From: Polaromonas jejuensis NBRC 106434
GTDB lineage: Bacteria > Pseudomonadota > Gammaproteobacteria > Burkholderiales > Burkholderiaceae_C
Reading direction: 5' to 3'
Assembly (NCBI RefSeq): GCF_001598235.1
Contig: NZ_BCYO01000002.1
Span: 342,416 to 406,415 of the forward strand
Length of the DNA stretch: 64,000 nucleotides
Shown: in pieces, positions 27,236 through 36,282 of the stretch
How positions within the stretch are numbered: position 1 is the stretch's first letter
Layout of the letters: each line of letters begins with the position of its first letter
Notes under the pieces: model-generated
What the model saw: the letters and a program-made list of their open reading frames with translations, nothing else
What the model was told of the DNA's origin: nothing
The model's database searches: none
Position numbers and translations under genes: made by a program

Positions 27236-28078
27236 TCAAGGCAGCAATTCGAACTTCAGTTCGGACAGCGGCGTCACTTTTTCTTCACGCACCATTTTGT
27301 ACTCGGTGTTCGGGCCCAGCCATTTCGCCCAGAGTTTGTCGATCTCGCCGGATTTGTCCATCGCCATCAGCGCCGCGTTGACCTTGGCCAGCAGAACCGG
27401 CTCATCCTTCTTCATGCCGACGCCAATCGGCTGCAGCGCCATCGGTTCCTTGACTATCTTCAGCTCAGTGCCAGCCGTTTTGGACTGATTGACCAGCTTG
27501 ATGATGGTCATGGTGTTCGCCACCATGCCTACCGACTTGTTCTGCTGCACCGCCATGTAGGCAGAGCCCGTGTCCACGAAGGTGACGGGTTCGGAGCCAT
27601 TGAGTTTGATTGACAGCTCCGAGGTCGAACCCTTGGTGGAACTGATGCGCTTGCCCTTGAAGTCTGCCTTGGTGGTGCCGGGGTCCGAAGCCTTGACCGC
27701 CAGCATTTCCTTGGCGACGTAATAGGGGTCGCTGAACTGGATCTGCTCGCCACGGCTCTTGGTATAGGCCAGGTTCGCGATGGTCACATCCACGCGGCCG
27801 AGCTTGACCTCAGGCACACGAGCCTCGACCGACAAGGGCGTGATGGTGACGGCCACGCCCAGCTGCTTGGCCAGGGCATGACACATATCGACATCGAAGC
27901 CCACCATTTCCCGGGTCTTCGGATCGGGCGCGGCGAACGGCGGCACGTCGGCGAAAGTGCCGCACTTGAGCTCTTTGCGCTGGCTGATGTCCTGCCATTG
28001 GTCCGCATGGGCCAGCAGAGACAGTGCGGACAGGCAGCAGCCGATGGCTGTAAGGCGGAATGCAGTGGGGATCGACAT
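27236..28078 (-). CDS. Polar amino acid ABC transporter substrate-binding protein
   Basis: Periplasmic receptor (280 aa) of a PAAT-type ABC importer. A signal peptide (residues 1-25, ending LLAHA) precedes a bacterial extracellular solute-binding family 3 domain: LKCGTFADVPPF, VGFDVDMCHALAKQLG and the ITPLSVEARVPEVKLGRVDV segment. ATG 28078 was chosen because the signal peptide begins there. It is last in the operon SDR-permease-permease-ATPase-receptor. Ligand unknown; the context suggests an amino acid or cyclic amide. Confidence 0.92.
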   Translation of the reverse strand: MSIPTAFRLTAIGCCLSALSLLAHADQWQDISQRKELKCGTFADVPPFAAPDPKTREMVGFDVDMCHALAKQLGVAVTITPLSVEARVPEVKLGRVDVTIANLAYTKSRGEQIQFSDPYYVAKEMLAVKASDPGTTKADFKGKRISSTKGSTSELSIKLNGSEPVTFVDTGSAYMAVQQNKSVGMVANTMTIIKLVNQSKTAGTELKIVKEPMALQPIGVGMKKDEPVLLAKVNAALMAMDKSGEIDKLWAKWLGPNTEYKMVREEKVTPLSELKFELLP

Positions 28079-28139
28079 GGTGAACTCCTTAAAGAGACTG
28101 ACAAGGGATGGGAGGGGAAACTCTGGTGCGCTCGACAAC

Positions 28140-28874
28140 TCAATGAGCGCGCAAATCAGACAGAAAACGTTGCGCGCGGGGGTGCTCGGGACGGGTGAAA
28201 AAAGCCTTGGGATCGGCCTTCTCGATAATCCGGCCCGCGTCCATGAACCAGACGCGGTCGGCCACCTCTCGCGCAAAATTCATTTCGTGAGTGACGCACA
28301 TCATGGTCATGCCTTCATTGGCCAGGCTGCGCATGACTGCGAGCACTTCGCCCACCATTTCGGGGTCAAGCGCCGAGGTGGGTTCGTCAAACAGCATGGC
28401 GGGCGGCTCCATCGCCAGCGCACGGGCAATCGCCACGCGCTGCTGCTGGCCACCAGAGAGCTGCAGCGGATAGGCCCCCGCCTTGTCCGCCAGGCCCACC
28501 CGCTCAAGCAGTTGCATGGCCCTGGCTTTGGCATCGGCACGCTTGACGCCGAGCACACGCATGGGCGACAGCATGATGTTCTCCAATGCCGAAAGATGCG
28601 GGAACAGGTTGAAGCTCTGGAATACGAAACCGATGCGGCCACGCAAGCGGTTGAGTTCCGTGCTGCTCATGGGCGCATGAACGTCATGGCCGTCAAACAA
28701 CAGTTGGCCGGACTGGATCTCTTCAAGCCGGTTGACGGTGCGGATCAATGTGGACTTGCCCGAACCGGACGGGCCGCACACCACCACCACCTCGCCCTTT
28801 TTTACCTCGGCGTTGATGTCATTCAGGGCATGGTAGTTCCCATACCACTTGTTGATGTTGGAAAACTTAATCAC
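28140..28874 (-). CDS. Polar amino acid ABC transporter ATP-binding protein
   Basis: ATPase subunit (244 aa, GlnQ/ArtP-like). Walker [10 protein letters not shown] at residues 34-42, signature LSGGQQQR at about 139-146, Walker [14 protein letters not shown] at about 159-171 and the H-loop (CVTHEM) are intact. It follows two permease genes and precedes the binding-protein gene, together a full importer. Confidence 0.94.
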   Translation of the reverse strand: MIKFSNINKWYGNYHALNDINAEVKKGEVVVVCGPSGSGKSTLIRTVNRLEEIQSGQLLFDGHDVHAPMSSTELNRLRGRIGFVFQSFNLFPHLSALENIMLSPMRVLGVKRADAKARAMQLLERVGLADKAGAYPLQLSGGQQQRVAIARALAMEPPAMLFDEPTSALDPEMVGEVLAVMRSLANEGMTMMCVTHEMNFAREVADRVWFMDAGRIIEKADPKAFFTRPEHPRAQRFLSDLRAH

Positions 28875-28901
28875 GGTTTCTCCTCTATTCGGACGTGCAG
28901 C

Positions 28902-29660
28902 TCAAGGCTCGGCCACCAGGGTCACAGGGTTGAGCGCCGCTTGGGCTGGTTGAAGCACTGGGGTGCCCAGACGCTTGCGGACGATGTGCCTCTCCAGCCA
29001 TTGCGCCAGTTGCGTCAGGCTGAAACAGACGACGTAGTAGGTCATCGCCAGAATGAAGAACACCTGGAATGGCTTGGTCAGCAACTGGTTGTTGATCTGG
29101 TTGGCGGCGAAGGTCATCTCCTGCACATTGATGACGTAGCCCAGCGTGGTTTCCTTGATGGTGGAGATGAACTGGCTGAGCATGCTGGGCAGCATGTTGA
29201 AAAGAGCCTGCGGCAGTATCACGGACCACATGGCGCCCAGATAGCTGTGGCCCAGTGCGCGCGCCGCCTCCATCTGCCCCTTGGGCAGTGCCTGGATGCC
29301 GGCTCGCACCACTTCTGACAAAAAGGCACTCTCATAAATCACCAGCGTGCACAGCATGGTCGTGAACCCGGAGACGTTGCGGCCGATCGCCAGCGGCACC
29401 AGGAAATAGACCCACAGGATGATCATGAGCAGCGGCACGCCGCGCGCCACGTAGACCAGCCCGGTGGCTGGCCAGCGCAGCAGCATCCAGGGGGACAAGC
29501 GCGCCAGCGCCAGCAGCACCGAAAGCGGAAAGGCCAGCACCATGCCCAGAATGGACAGGATCAATGTGCAAACGATGCCGCCCAGCGGGCCATTGGGGTA
29601 CTGACCGACCAGCAGCAGCAGCCAGTTGTCGCGCAGAATTTGATAAACGTCGATCAACAT
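28902..29660 (-). CDS. Polar amino acid ABC transporter permease
   Basis: Membrane subunit (252 aa) of the same importer, of the HisMQ family. Several hydrophobic helices flank the EAA loop, which has the typical QMEAARALGHSYLGAMWSVILPQAL arrangement near the middle. It starts only three bases after the end of the first permease gene. The two permeases probably form a heterodimer. Confidence 0.92.
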   Translation of the reverse strand: MLIDVYQILRDNWLLLLVGQYPNGPLGGIVCTLILSILGMVLAFPLSVLLALARLSPWMLLRWPATGLVYVARGVPLLMIILWVYFLVPLAIGRNVSGFTTMLCTLVIYESAFLSEVVRAGIQALPKGQMEAARALGHSYLGAMWSVILPQALFNMLPSMLSQFISTIKETTLGYVINVQEMTFAANQINNQLLTKPFQVFFILAMTYYVVCFSLTQLAQWLERHIVRKRLGTPVLQPAQAALNPVTLVAEP

Positions 29661-29663
29661 GGC

Positions 29664-30365
29664 TTACCTCACTCCGACAATGCTGTAGCGTCGACCCAGC
29701 CAGGCACCGACCACCATGATCACGAGGGAAACCGCCAGGTACACCAAGGTGGCGATAAGGTAGGCCTCGAAGGTGCGAAAACTCTGGCTCTCGACCTCCT
29801 TGACAGCGTGCGTCAACTCGGCCACACCGATGGCCATGGCCAGGCTGCTGTTCTTGAACAGCGAAACGCTGTGGCTCACCAGGGGCGGCATGGCATTGCG
29901 CACGGCCTGCGGCAGGATCACGTAGCGCATGGAGCCGATGTAGCCGTGGCCCAGCGCGCGTGCAGCCTCGGTTTGCCCAGCGGGAATCGCCCGCAGGCCC
30001 GAACGCAGGTCTTCGCTGAAGTAGGCAGCCTGGCACAAGCCCAGCGCCACAACTGACAGGATCGCCTCGGCATTGTTATTGGACAGCCAGGTCTGCAAGA
30101 CGTCGGGCAGAAGGCTGAAAATACCGAAATACCACAGCATCAGTTGCACCAGCGTCGGCACATTGAAGTGATAGGACACATAGACCGCCACCAGTCGCTG
30201 GGCGGCCCGGCTGGGGGCCAGCCGGACGACCAGCAACACCAGCGCCAGCGTCATCGCCAGCAGCCAGGAGCCTGCTGCGATTTTCAGCGTCATCTGCAAA
30301 CCGTGGACCAGCATCGCACCGAATTCGGTGTTCAGCAGGATCGCCATTAGATTGAAATCTTTCAT
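29664..30365 (-). CDS. Polar amino acid ABC transporter permease
   Basis: Second HisMQ-family membrane subunit (233 aa). The EAA loop reads QTEAARALGHGYIGSMRYV followed by ILPQA. It lies 54 bases after the SDR gene. First transport gene of the operon. Confidence 0.92.
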   Translation of the reverse strand: MKDFNLMAILLNTEFGAMLVHGLQMTLKIAAGSWLLAMTLALVLLVVRLAPSRAAQRLVAVYVSYHFNVPTLVQLMLWYFGIFSLLPDVLQTWLSNNNAEAILSVVALGLCQAAYFSEDLRSGLRAIPAGQTEAARALGHGYIGSMRYVILPQAVRNAMPPLVSHSVSLFKNSSLAMAIGVAELTHAVKEVESQSFRTFEAYLIATLVYLAVSLVIMVVGAWLGRRYSIVGVR

Positions 30366-30419
30366 GCCGGTGTCTCTAGCTTACTGTCGTGATGCTGGGT
30401 GGCGTGCAGGACGGGCTGT

Positions 30420-31172
30420 TCAGGCCTGCGCTTGTCCGGGGCGCGCGGTGGACAAGCCGCCCGGCACCTGCAGCGTGGGCGTGATCTCCATGTGCCCCAC
30501 GTTCACCGCGATCGGCGCCGCAATGGCAAAGGCAATGGCATTCGCGATGTCCTCGGCCTGCGGCAGCTCGAAGCCTTCGACGAAGCGCTCGTAGGTTTCC
30601 TTCGAGTCGCCGTGCACGTGGGCGAAGATGTCGGTGGCCACGCGGCCGGGACAAATCTCGGTCACGCGCACACGCTTGCCGAACACGTCGATGCGCAGCT
30701 GGCGCGACAGCATGCTCACGGCCGCCTTGGTCGCGTGGTAGGTGGAGTTTCCGCCGAAGTTGTAGGCTCCAGCGATCGAACTGATGTTGACCACATGGCC
30801 GCGGTCGCGCGCCACCATGCCCGGCAGAACCAGGCGGCACAGGTGCAGTATCGCGCGCAGGTTCACGTCCAGCAGCAGGTCGATACCGGCGGCGTCTGCC
30901 TTGAGGATGGAACCCGGGCGATCCACACCGGCGCTGTTGACGAGGACGTCGAACTGCACCTCCTGCGTCAGCCGCGTGATGCCCTCCAGGTCGCTCACGT
31001 CGATGGCCTGCGGAATGCAGCCGGTGCGCGCTGCCAACTCCGCCAGCTTGTCGGCACTGCGTGCCAGGGCATGCACTTGCAGCCCCTCCCGGCACAGGCG
31101 TTCGACGACGGCGGCGCCGATGCCGGAAGAGGCTCCCGTGACCAACGCGGTCTTGTAATCAGAAAATGGCAT
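30420..31172 (-). CDS. SDR family oxidoreductase
   Basis: NAD(P)-dependent short-chain dehydrogenase (250 aa). TGASSGIG at residues 12-19 binds the cofactor, NSAG is at 79-82, and the catalytic Ser (about 131) and Tyr145-x3-Lys149 are present; PGRVAT follows. ATG 31172 was chosen because the cofactor motif is at the usual distance and AAGGAAAG lies before it. First gene of the operon with the amino-acid ABC transporter, and downstream of a Nac-type promoter module. Substrate unknown; probably a hydroxy acid or amino alcohol in the pathway of the imported compound. Confidence 0.88.
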   Translation of the reverse strand: MPFSDYKTALVTGASSGIGAAVVERLCREGLQVHALARSADKLAELAARTGCIPQAIDVSDLEGITRLTQEVQFDVLVNSAGVDRPGSILKADAAGIDLLLDVNLRAILHLCRLVLPGMVARDRGHVVNISSIAGAYNFGGNSTYHATKAAVSMLSRQLRIDVFGKRVRVTEICPGRVATDIFAHVHGDSKETYERFVEGFELPQAEDIANAIAFAIAAPIAVNVGHMEITPTLQVPGGLSTARPGQAQA

Positions 31173-31247
31173 TTTGTATCTTTCCTTGCGGTTCACCATC
31201 CGCTGATTCCACACGGAAGAAATCGTGTGGAACAGCACTTGCAACTT

Positions 31248-31312
31248 ACTGTATCGGGCCTCAAACCGTCGCGCCAAGACGGATTGGCTGTGAAGCGATA
31301 AGCCACTCTTAT
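31248..31312 (-). promoter_or_regulatory. Nac-type promoter module of the SDR/ABC operon
   Basis: On the minus strand, ATAAG-N5-CTTAT (31312-31298; ATA-N9-TAT form) is followed 35 bases from its start by TTGGCG (from 31277) and 24 bases further by TACAGT (31253-31248). The same geometry is found in six other places in the window. The box centre falls at about -64 of the predicted start. It lies 126 bases upstream of the SDR start codon. Confidence 0.75.
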
Positions 31313-31380
31313 GTCGCCCTGCATCTGTGCATATGCCAGGCTGCAAGCACCAAAGGCGTGCTGCTGCATCGTCCAATCCA

Positions 31381-32145
31381 TCAGGCCATCTGCCGTGAAA
31401 TCGGCACGATGCGCCCGATCGACTCAACCACGCCGCGCACGGTGCGGGCCAGTTCCACGGCGCCCGGGGTATCGCCGTGCAGCAGGATGGACTGCACGCG
31501 CATCGGGATCTTCTTGCCGCTGTAGCTGGTCACCGTGCCCTCTTCGAGCAGCTGCCTTACGCGCGCCAGCACCGCCTGGCGGTCATGGATAACGGAGTCC
31601 GGCAGTTTGCGCGGCACCAGCAGTCCCTCGTCATCGCAGGCCCGATCGGCCAGAAAGGTTGTGGCCACACGCAGACCGCAGCGCGCGGCCGCCCCTTCGA
31701 TGGCACGGCTGGCCGAGGAGCTGATGATGAGCCCGGCGTCAAAGTCCGCCACGGCGCGCACCAACGGTTCGGCCAGCGCGGCATCGGCCGCGGCCATGTT
31801 GCCCAGCGCCCCGTGAAAGCTCATATGGGTCATGCGGTGCCCCGCCACCTGGGCCATGCCTGCCAGCGCGGCAAGTTGATACGTGACGTAGGTGACCAGC
31901 TCCCGGGTGTCGATCTGCATCGGCCGCCGGCCAAAGCCCAGCAGGTCGGGGAAGCCCACATGCGCGCCCACGTCCACCCCGCGCGCCTTGGCCATGCGTA
32001 CCGTGCGGTCCATGATGACCGGGTCGCCGGCGTGAAAACCGCAGGCCACGTTGGCCGACGACAGGATGTCCAGCAGCGCCTCGTCCTCCCCCATGCGCCA
32101 GGGGCCGAAGCCTTCTCCCAGATCGGCGTTCAGATCGATATCCAT
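31381..32145 (-). CDS. pxpA: 5-oxoprolinase subunit A (LamB/YcsF family)
   Basis: A 254-aa LamB/YcsF protein. In PxpABC it opens the 5-oxoproline ring with ATP to give glutamate. Family marks are the N-terminal DLNADLGEGFG, ANVACGFHAGDP and the AHVGFPDLLGFGRR segment. It is the last gene of the accB-accC-pxpB-pxpC-(carrier-like)-pxpA operon. Cytosolic. The added biotin carboxylase subunits make the true substrate uncertain: it may be a related lactam or amide. Confidence 0.92.
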   Translation of the reverse strand: MDIDLNADLGEGFGPWRMGEDEALLDILSSANVACGFHAGDPVIMDRTVRMAKARGVDVGAHVGFPDLLGFGRRPMQIDTRELVTYVTYQLAALAGMAQVAGHRMTHMSFHGALGNMAAADAALAEPLVRAVADFDAGLIISSSASRAIEGAAARCGLRVATTFLADRACDDEGLLVPRKLPDSVIHDRQAVLARVRQLLEEGTVTSYSGKKIPMRVQSILLHGDTPGAVELARTVRGVVESIGRIVPISRQMA

Positions 32146-32157
32146 GGTCTTGTGTCC

Positions 32158-32616
32158 TTAGCGGTCGGTAGGAGGGGGCATCGATGGATGCAGTTCGACA
32201 AGGGCGGTGCCATAGCCCACCAGGCTGCCATGCGCCGCCAGCATCGAGGCCACAACCCCCGCCTGTGGAGCGGCGACGGGTAGCAGCAGTGCGCCGATCT
32301 GCAGCAGTCCCACCGTCTGCCCGGCCTGCACCCCGGCGCCGGGGGGTGCCAGCGGTGCCCCGCGCAGAGGATGGTGGTGCAGGAATACGCCGACCGATGA
32401 CGCCACCGCCGGCGGTGTGGCAGTTGCTTTCGAAGCGGCAACAGGGGCTGGCACCGATGCCTCTGCATTGCCCTGCAGCTCTTCCAGCACGTCGTTTTCT
32501 GGCATGGCGCCGTCGCGCCGCAGACGAACGTGCCCCTGCGGCGTGCGCAGTTCCAGCAAGCCGATGTCGGTGTCGGCCAGCCACGCGGCCAGCTGTTGAA
32601 GGTCCGGAATCATCAT
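32158..32616 (-). CDS. Biotin carboxyl carrier-like protein without the biotinyl lysine
   Basis: A 152-aa protein laid out like AccB: an N-terminal LADTDIGLLELRTPQGHVRLRR segment, an Ala/Pro linker and a C-terminal lipoyl/biotinyl-like domain (about 76-143). Aligned with the AccB of the same operon, [16 protein letters not shown] corresponds here to GQTVGLLQIGALLLPV, so E-A-M-K becomes Q-I-G-A and the biotinylated Lys is Ala109. The frame is clean, so this is not a frameshift. It lies three bases after pxpC and 12 before pxpA. Likely structural or a regulatory partner, not a carrier. Confidence 0.78.
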   Translation of the reverse strand: MMIPDLQQLAAWLADTDIGLLELRTPQGHVRLRRDGAMPENDVLEELQGNAEASVPAPVAASKATATPPAVASSVGVFLHHHPLRGAPLAPPGAGVQAGQTVGLLQIGALLLPVAAPQAGVVASMLAAHGSLVGYGTALVELHPSMPPPTDR

Positions 32617-32619
32617 GGG

Positions 32620-33612
32620 TCAGTTCCTGCCACGTTGCCAGCGGTGAAGGCCGGCCAGCCGGCGCACCTCGTCCAGCCAGCCTTGCAACTCATGCAAGGC
32701 GGCCACAGCGTCATCCCAGGTGGTTTCGATGAAGCGCACCCGGCTGCCGATGGGGGCCTGGCCCAGTCGCCAAAGATCGGCCTCGATCACCGTACCGAAT
32801 TTGGGATAGCCCCCCGAAGGCTGGGCATCGCGCATCTGGATGATGGGTTGGCCGCCGGGCGGCACCTGAATCACGCCAGGCACGATGCCGTGCGAGCGCA
32901 TTTCCGTCGACCGGATGGGCGTCAGGGTTTCGCCCGCCAGCCGATAGCCGTAACGGTCGCTTTGCGGGGTGATCTTCCATTCACCGTCCCAGAATGCCGC
33001 GCGCGAGGCTTCCTGGTAAGACAGATACTCGGCCGCGGGCAGCACCCGCATGGCGGCCGCCCCGTCCACTTGCAGCGGCAAGGCCAGCGCGGGAGGAACC
33101 AGTCCGAAGCCGGTCGGGCATGTGCTCGTGCCCGGCGCGGCGGCGCGCAGCAGATCGCCTTGCCGCAAGGCACGCCCGTCATGCCCCCCGAAAGCACCGC
33201 GCAGCTGGGTGCTCCGCGAGCCCAGCACCTCGGGTACATCCACGCCGCCGGCCAGGCACAAGTAAGCACGGCTGGCACGCCAGGTGCCAGCCGGCTGTGG
33301 CGGCCCCAGGGTCAACACCTGCCCGGCACGCGCCTGATGCGCCCACCAGGGCAGAAGGGACTGGTCGTCCAGCCGCGCCGCGCAGTCTGCGCCAGTGAGG
33401 GCAAACGCGCAGTCTTCGGCAAAACGCACTGCAAACGGGAAAACCGGAACTTCGACGGCTGCGGCATTGGCATCGTTGCCCAGAAGCAGGTTGCCCGCGG
33501 CCAGCGCCAGCGGATCCATGGCACCGGCGGTGCCAACGCCCCAGCGCAGGCTGCCCGTGCGGCCCAGGTCCTGTACCGTCGACAGTGCCGTGGAGGAAAG
33601 AACTTCGATCAT
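32620..33612 (-). CDS. pxpC: 5-oxoprolinase subunit C / biotin-dependent carboxyltransferase-like
   Basis: A 330-aa KipA/PxpC protein of the family also found as the carboxyltransferase half of urea carboxylase. Marks include STVQDLGRTG, GAMDPLALAAGNLLLGND, the TLTPIRSTEMRSHGIVPG segment and QPIIQMRDAQPSGGYPK. ATG 33612 overlaps the pxpB stop by four bases (ATGA). It acts with PxpB. In this operon AccB and AccC could supply carboxybiotin to it; that is inference. Confidence 0.9.
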   Translation of the reverse strand: MIEVLSSTALSTVQDLGRTGSLRWGVGTAGAMDPLALAAGNLLLGNDANAAAVEVPVFPFAVRFAEDCAFALTGADCAARLDDQSLLPWWAHQARAGQVLTLGPPQPAGTWRASRAYLCLAGGVDVPEVLGSRSTQLRGAFGGHDGRALRQGDLLRAAAPGTSTCPTGFGLVPPALALPLQVDGAAAMRVLPAAEYLSYQEASRAAFWDGEWKITPQSDRYGYRLAGETLTPIRSTEMRSHGIVPGVIQVPPGGQPIIQMRDAQPSGGYPKFGTVIEADLWRLGQAPIGSRVRFIETTWDDAVAALHELQGWLDEVRRLAGLHRWQRGRN

Positions 33613-34298
33613 CGAATAATGCCCTCGACACAAAAACGGATCATGTCTCCCGGCCGCAACACGGCCGGCGGATCTTGCGACGGGTCAAAAAAAGACATGA
33701 CGGTGCTGCCTATGGTGTTCCATCCGCTCGGGCCGGCGGAGGCCGATACGCCGGTTTGCCCGCCGCCGATGGAGACAGCACCGCCTGGAATGCTGAGCAC
33801 CGGCACCTTGCGCCGGGGCGTGGCGATGCGCGGATCCATGCCGCCCAGATAGCAATAGCCGGGGTGGCTGCCCAGCGCGTACACCGGGTAGAGCGGTGCG
33901 CTGTGCAGCGCAACGATTTCGTCCACACTCAGGCCGGTGTGCGCCACCACGTCGGTCATGTGCGGACCGCCCTCGCCGCCGTAGACCACAGGCAGCTCAA
34001 TCACGCGGCCTTCCAGCGGCAGCGGCTGGACGGCCTCCCAGGCCGACAGCAGGCGGTCTTGCAGACCGGCCAGTTGCGCCTGATCACGCGGCGGGCGGGC
34101 AAAGGTCAGCATCAGGTTGTTCATGCCGGGAACCGCCTCGCGCACCTCTGGCCAGTCCTGAACCTCGTGCGCCAGCGCCCAGATGCGCTGCTGCGGCGCC
34201 AGATCCAGCGCGCCGGGGGCTTCGAACAGCAACGCGGTCGTGCCCAGCAGGCTGATGGAGGGATGCTGTGCGCTCACCGCAATAGGAGATGCCTTCAT
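33609..34298 (-). CDS. pxpB: 5-oxoprolinase subunit B (KipI family)
   Basis: A 229-aa KipI/PxpB protein, partner of PxpC and homologous to the other part of the urea-carboxylase carboxyltransferase domain. Marks are [36 protein letters not shown] and [17 protein letters not shown]. The start overlaps the accC stop by four bases (34295-34298), so translation is coupled to accC. Confidence 0.9.
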   Translation of the reverse strand: MKASPIAVSAQHPSISLLGTTALLFEAPGALDLAPQQRIWALAHEVQDWPEVREAVPGMNNLMLTFARPPRDQAQLAGLQDRLLSAWEAVQPLPLEGRVIELPVVYGGEGGPHMTDVVAHTGLSVDEIVALHSAPLYPVYALGSHPGYCYLGGMDPRIATPRRKVPVLSIPGGAVSIGGGQTGVSASAGPSGWNTIGSTVMSFFDPSQDPPAVLRPGDMIRFCVEGIIR

Positions 34299-35647
34299 GC
34301 CGCACTCCTTGCCTGCAGCCAGCGCTCCAGGTGGTGGATGTCGACGCCGCCCTCGGCAAAGCCTGCGTCGCGCAGGATATCGCGGTGCAGCGGCAGGTTG
34401 GTCGCGATGCCCTCGACCTGCATCTCGGACAGCGCCAGGCGCATGCGCGCCAACGCGTCCTCGCGTGAGGTGCCATGCACAATGAGCTTGGCAATCATGG
34501 AGTCGTAGTACGGCGGCACACGGTAGCCCGCACTGGCATGGGAATCCACCCGCACGCCGAAGCCGCCGGGCACCTGCCAGCCGGTGATGCGCCCCGGCGC
34601 GGGAACGAATGTTTCAGGGTTCTCGGCGTTGATGCGGCATTCCAGCGCGTGGCCCTGGCAGGCCACATCGGCCTGCTTCAACGCCAGTCGCTCGCCGCGC
34701 GCCACGCGAATCTGCTGCTGCACGATGTCGATGCCGGTGGTCATTTCGGTCACGGGGTGCTCTACCTGAAGCCGCGTGTTCATCTCGATGAAATAAAAGG
34801 CGCCTTTTTCGTACAGGAATTCGAAGGTGCCGACGCCGCAGTAGCCGATCTGCCGGCAGGCCCCGGCACAGCGCTCACCCACCTCGGCGATCAGCGCAGG
34901 GTCGATGCCCGACGCAGGCGCCTCCTCCAGCACCTTTTGATGGCGGCGCTGCAGCGAGCAGTCGCGGCTGCCCAGCCACAGCGCGTTGCCGTGGCTGTCC
35001 GCCAGCACCTGGATCTCGACGTGACGCGGATGAAGCAGGAATTTCTCAATGTAGACCTCCGGGTTGCCAAAGGCCCGGCGCGCCTCCTCGCGGGTAAGCG
35101 CCAGCGCGTCAAGCAGCGCCCCCTCCTCCTGCACCACGCGCATGCCACGCCCGCCACCGCCGCCGGCAGCCTTGATGATCACGGGGTAGCCGATCTCGCT
35201 CGCGATGGCGCGAACGGCGTCCGCCTCCTCGGGCAGCGCTCCGTCTGGCCCCGGGACGCAAGGAACGCCGGACTCGCGCATCGCGCGCTTGGCCGCCACC
35301 TTGTCGCCCATGGTGCGAATACAAGCGGCGCTGGGGCCGATGAAGGTGAGGCCGGCCTGCTCGACGCGTTCGGCAAAGCCGGCGTTCTCCGACAGGAATC
35401 CATAGCCCGGGTGAATGGCCTGCGCGCCGCTGACTTCTGCAGCGAACAGGATGGCGGCTTGATTCAGGTAACTCTGCCCCGGCGAGGCCGGGCCTATGCA
35501 CAGCGCCTGGTCAGCCTGACGCACGTAAACAGCGTCGCGATCGGCCTCGGAATGCACCGCGACAGTGCGCAGGCCCAAGCCACGGCAGGCACGCTGGATA
35601 CGCAAAGCGATTTCGCCCCGATTGGCGATCAGTACCGTGTCAAACAT
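34295..35647 (-). CDS. accC: Biotin carboxylase subunit
   Basis: ATP-grasp biotin carboxylase (450 aa), which carboxylates biotin on a carrier with ATP and bicarbonate. The N-terminal [16 protein letters not shown], the glycine loop [14 protein letters not shown] and the catalytic [13 protein letters not shown] are intact. ATG 35647 overlaps the accB end by eight bases. Lying between accB and pxpBC, it is probably a pathway-specific enzyme, not the housekeeping acetyl-CoA carboxylase subunit. Confidence 0.93.
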   Translation of the reverse strand: MFDTVLIANRGEIALRIQRACRGLGLRTVAVHSEADRDAVYVRQADQALCIGPASPGQSYLNQAAILFAAEVSGAQAIHPGYGFLSENAGFAERVEQAGLTFIGPSAACIRTMGDKVAAKRAMRESGVPCVPGPDGALPEEADAVRAIASEIGYPVIIKAAGGGGGRGMRVVQEEGALLDALALTREEARRAFGNPEVYIEKFLLHPRHVEIQVLADSHGNALWLGSRDCSLQRRHQKVLEEAPASGIDPALIAEVGERCAGACRQIGYCGVGTFEFLYEKGAFYFIEMNTRLQVEHPVTEMTTGIDIVQQQIRVARGERLALKQADVACQGHALECRINAENPETFVPAPGRITGWQVPGGFGVRVDSHASAGYRVPPYYDSMIAKLIVHGTSREDALARMRLALSEMQVEGIATNLPLHRDILRDAGFAEGGVDIHHLERWLQARSAA

Positions 35648-36143
35648 GACTGTCCTCTGCACCATGACCACTTGCGCTGCCGAAGCGGAACAGCGGCTGT
35701 CCGGCCTCAACCTCCTGCCCGGAGCTGACCAGTACGTCCTGCACGGTGACGTCTTGCTCGGCACGGACTTCGTTGAAGACCTTCATGGCTTCGATCACGC
35801 ACAGTATTTGACCGGCCTTGACGGCCTGGCCAGCTGTCACGAATGGCGACTCGTCAGGCGAGGGCCGAAGGTGGACGACACCATAAAGCGGCGCTGCGAG
35901 CTCAGTCGGCGACACAGTTGACGAGGCTGCGGCAAAGGCGGCCGCAGACGAGGGAGCCGAGCTGGATGCCGGGGCGACTGCCGGAAACCTTGCCGCATCG
36001 GCGCCCCCCCCGCTTCGGGGTGCAGCCGCCAGCGCGGACCGCTTTACCAGCCGCAAGGTCTCGCCATTGTGGCTGTACTCCAGTTCGGACAGGTCCGATG
36101 CCGCCAGCGCGTCGATAAGCGCCTTGATCTGTTGCTGGTCCAT
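35640..36143 (-). CDS. accB: Biotin carboxyl carrier protein
   Basis: A 167-aa carrier with an N-terminal region, an Ala/Ser/Pro-rich linker (about 37-80) and a C-terminal biotinyl domain; [11 protein letters not shown] places the biotinylated Lys at residue 121. First gene of the acc-pxp operon and downstream of a Nac-type promoter module. It may carry carboxybiotin to the PxpB/PxpC carboxyltransferase-like pair. Confidence 0.93.
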   Translation of the reverse strand: MDQQQIKALIDALAASDLSELEYSHNGETLRLVKRSALAAAPRSGGGADAARFPAVAPASSSAPSSAAAFAAASSTVSPTELAAPLYGVVHLRPSPDESPFVTAGQAVKAGQILCVIEAMKVFNEVRAEQDVTVQDVLVSSGQEVEAGQPLFRFGSASGHGAEDSHV

Positions 36144-36217
36144 GTCTGCCTATTCACCTCCGGGACCGGGATCCCTCTGCTGTCGGCATGCTCCGCGAAC
36201 ATGTACCGGCAAGTTGA

Positions 36218-36282
36218 AAGGTAACGGGCAATGCACCGCAAAGCCAAGACGGAATGGCTGTGAGGCAATAAGGGGGGCTTAT
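36218..36282 (-). promoter_or_regulatory. Nac-type promoter module of the acc-pxp operon
   Basis: On the minus strand, ATAAG-N5-CTTAT (36282-36268) is followed 35 bases from its start by TTGGCT (from 36247) and 24 bases later by TACCTT (36223-36218). The box overlaps the last codons and stop of the upstream LysR gene. It lies 125 bases before accB. Confidence 0.75.
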
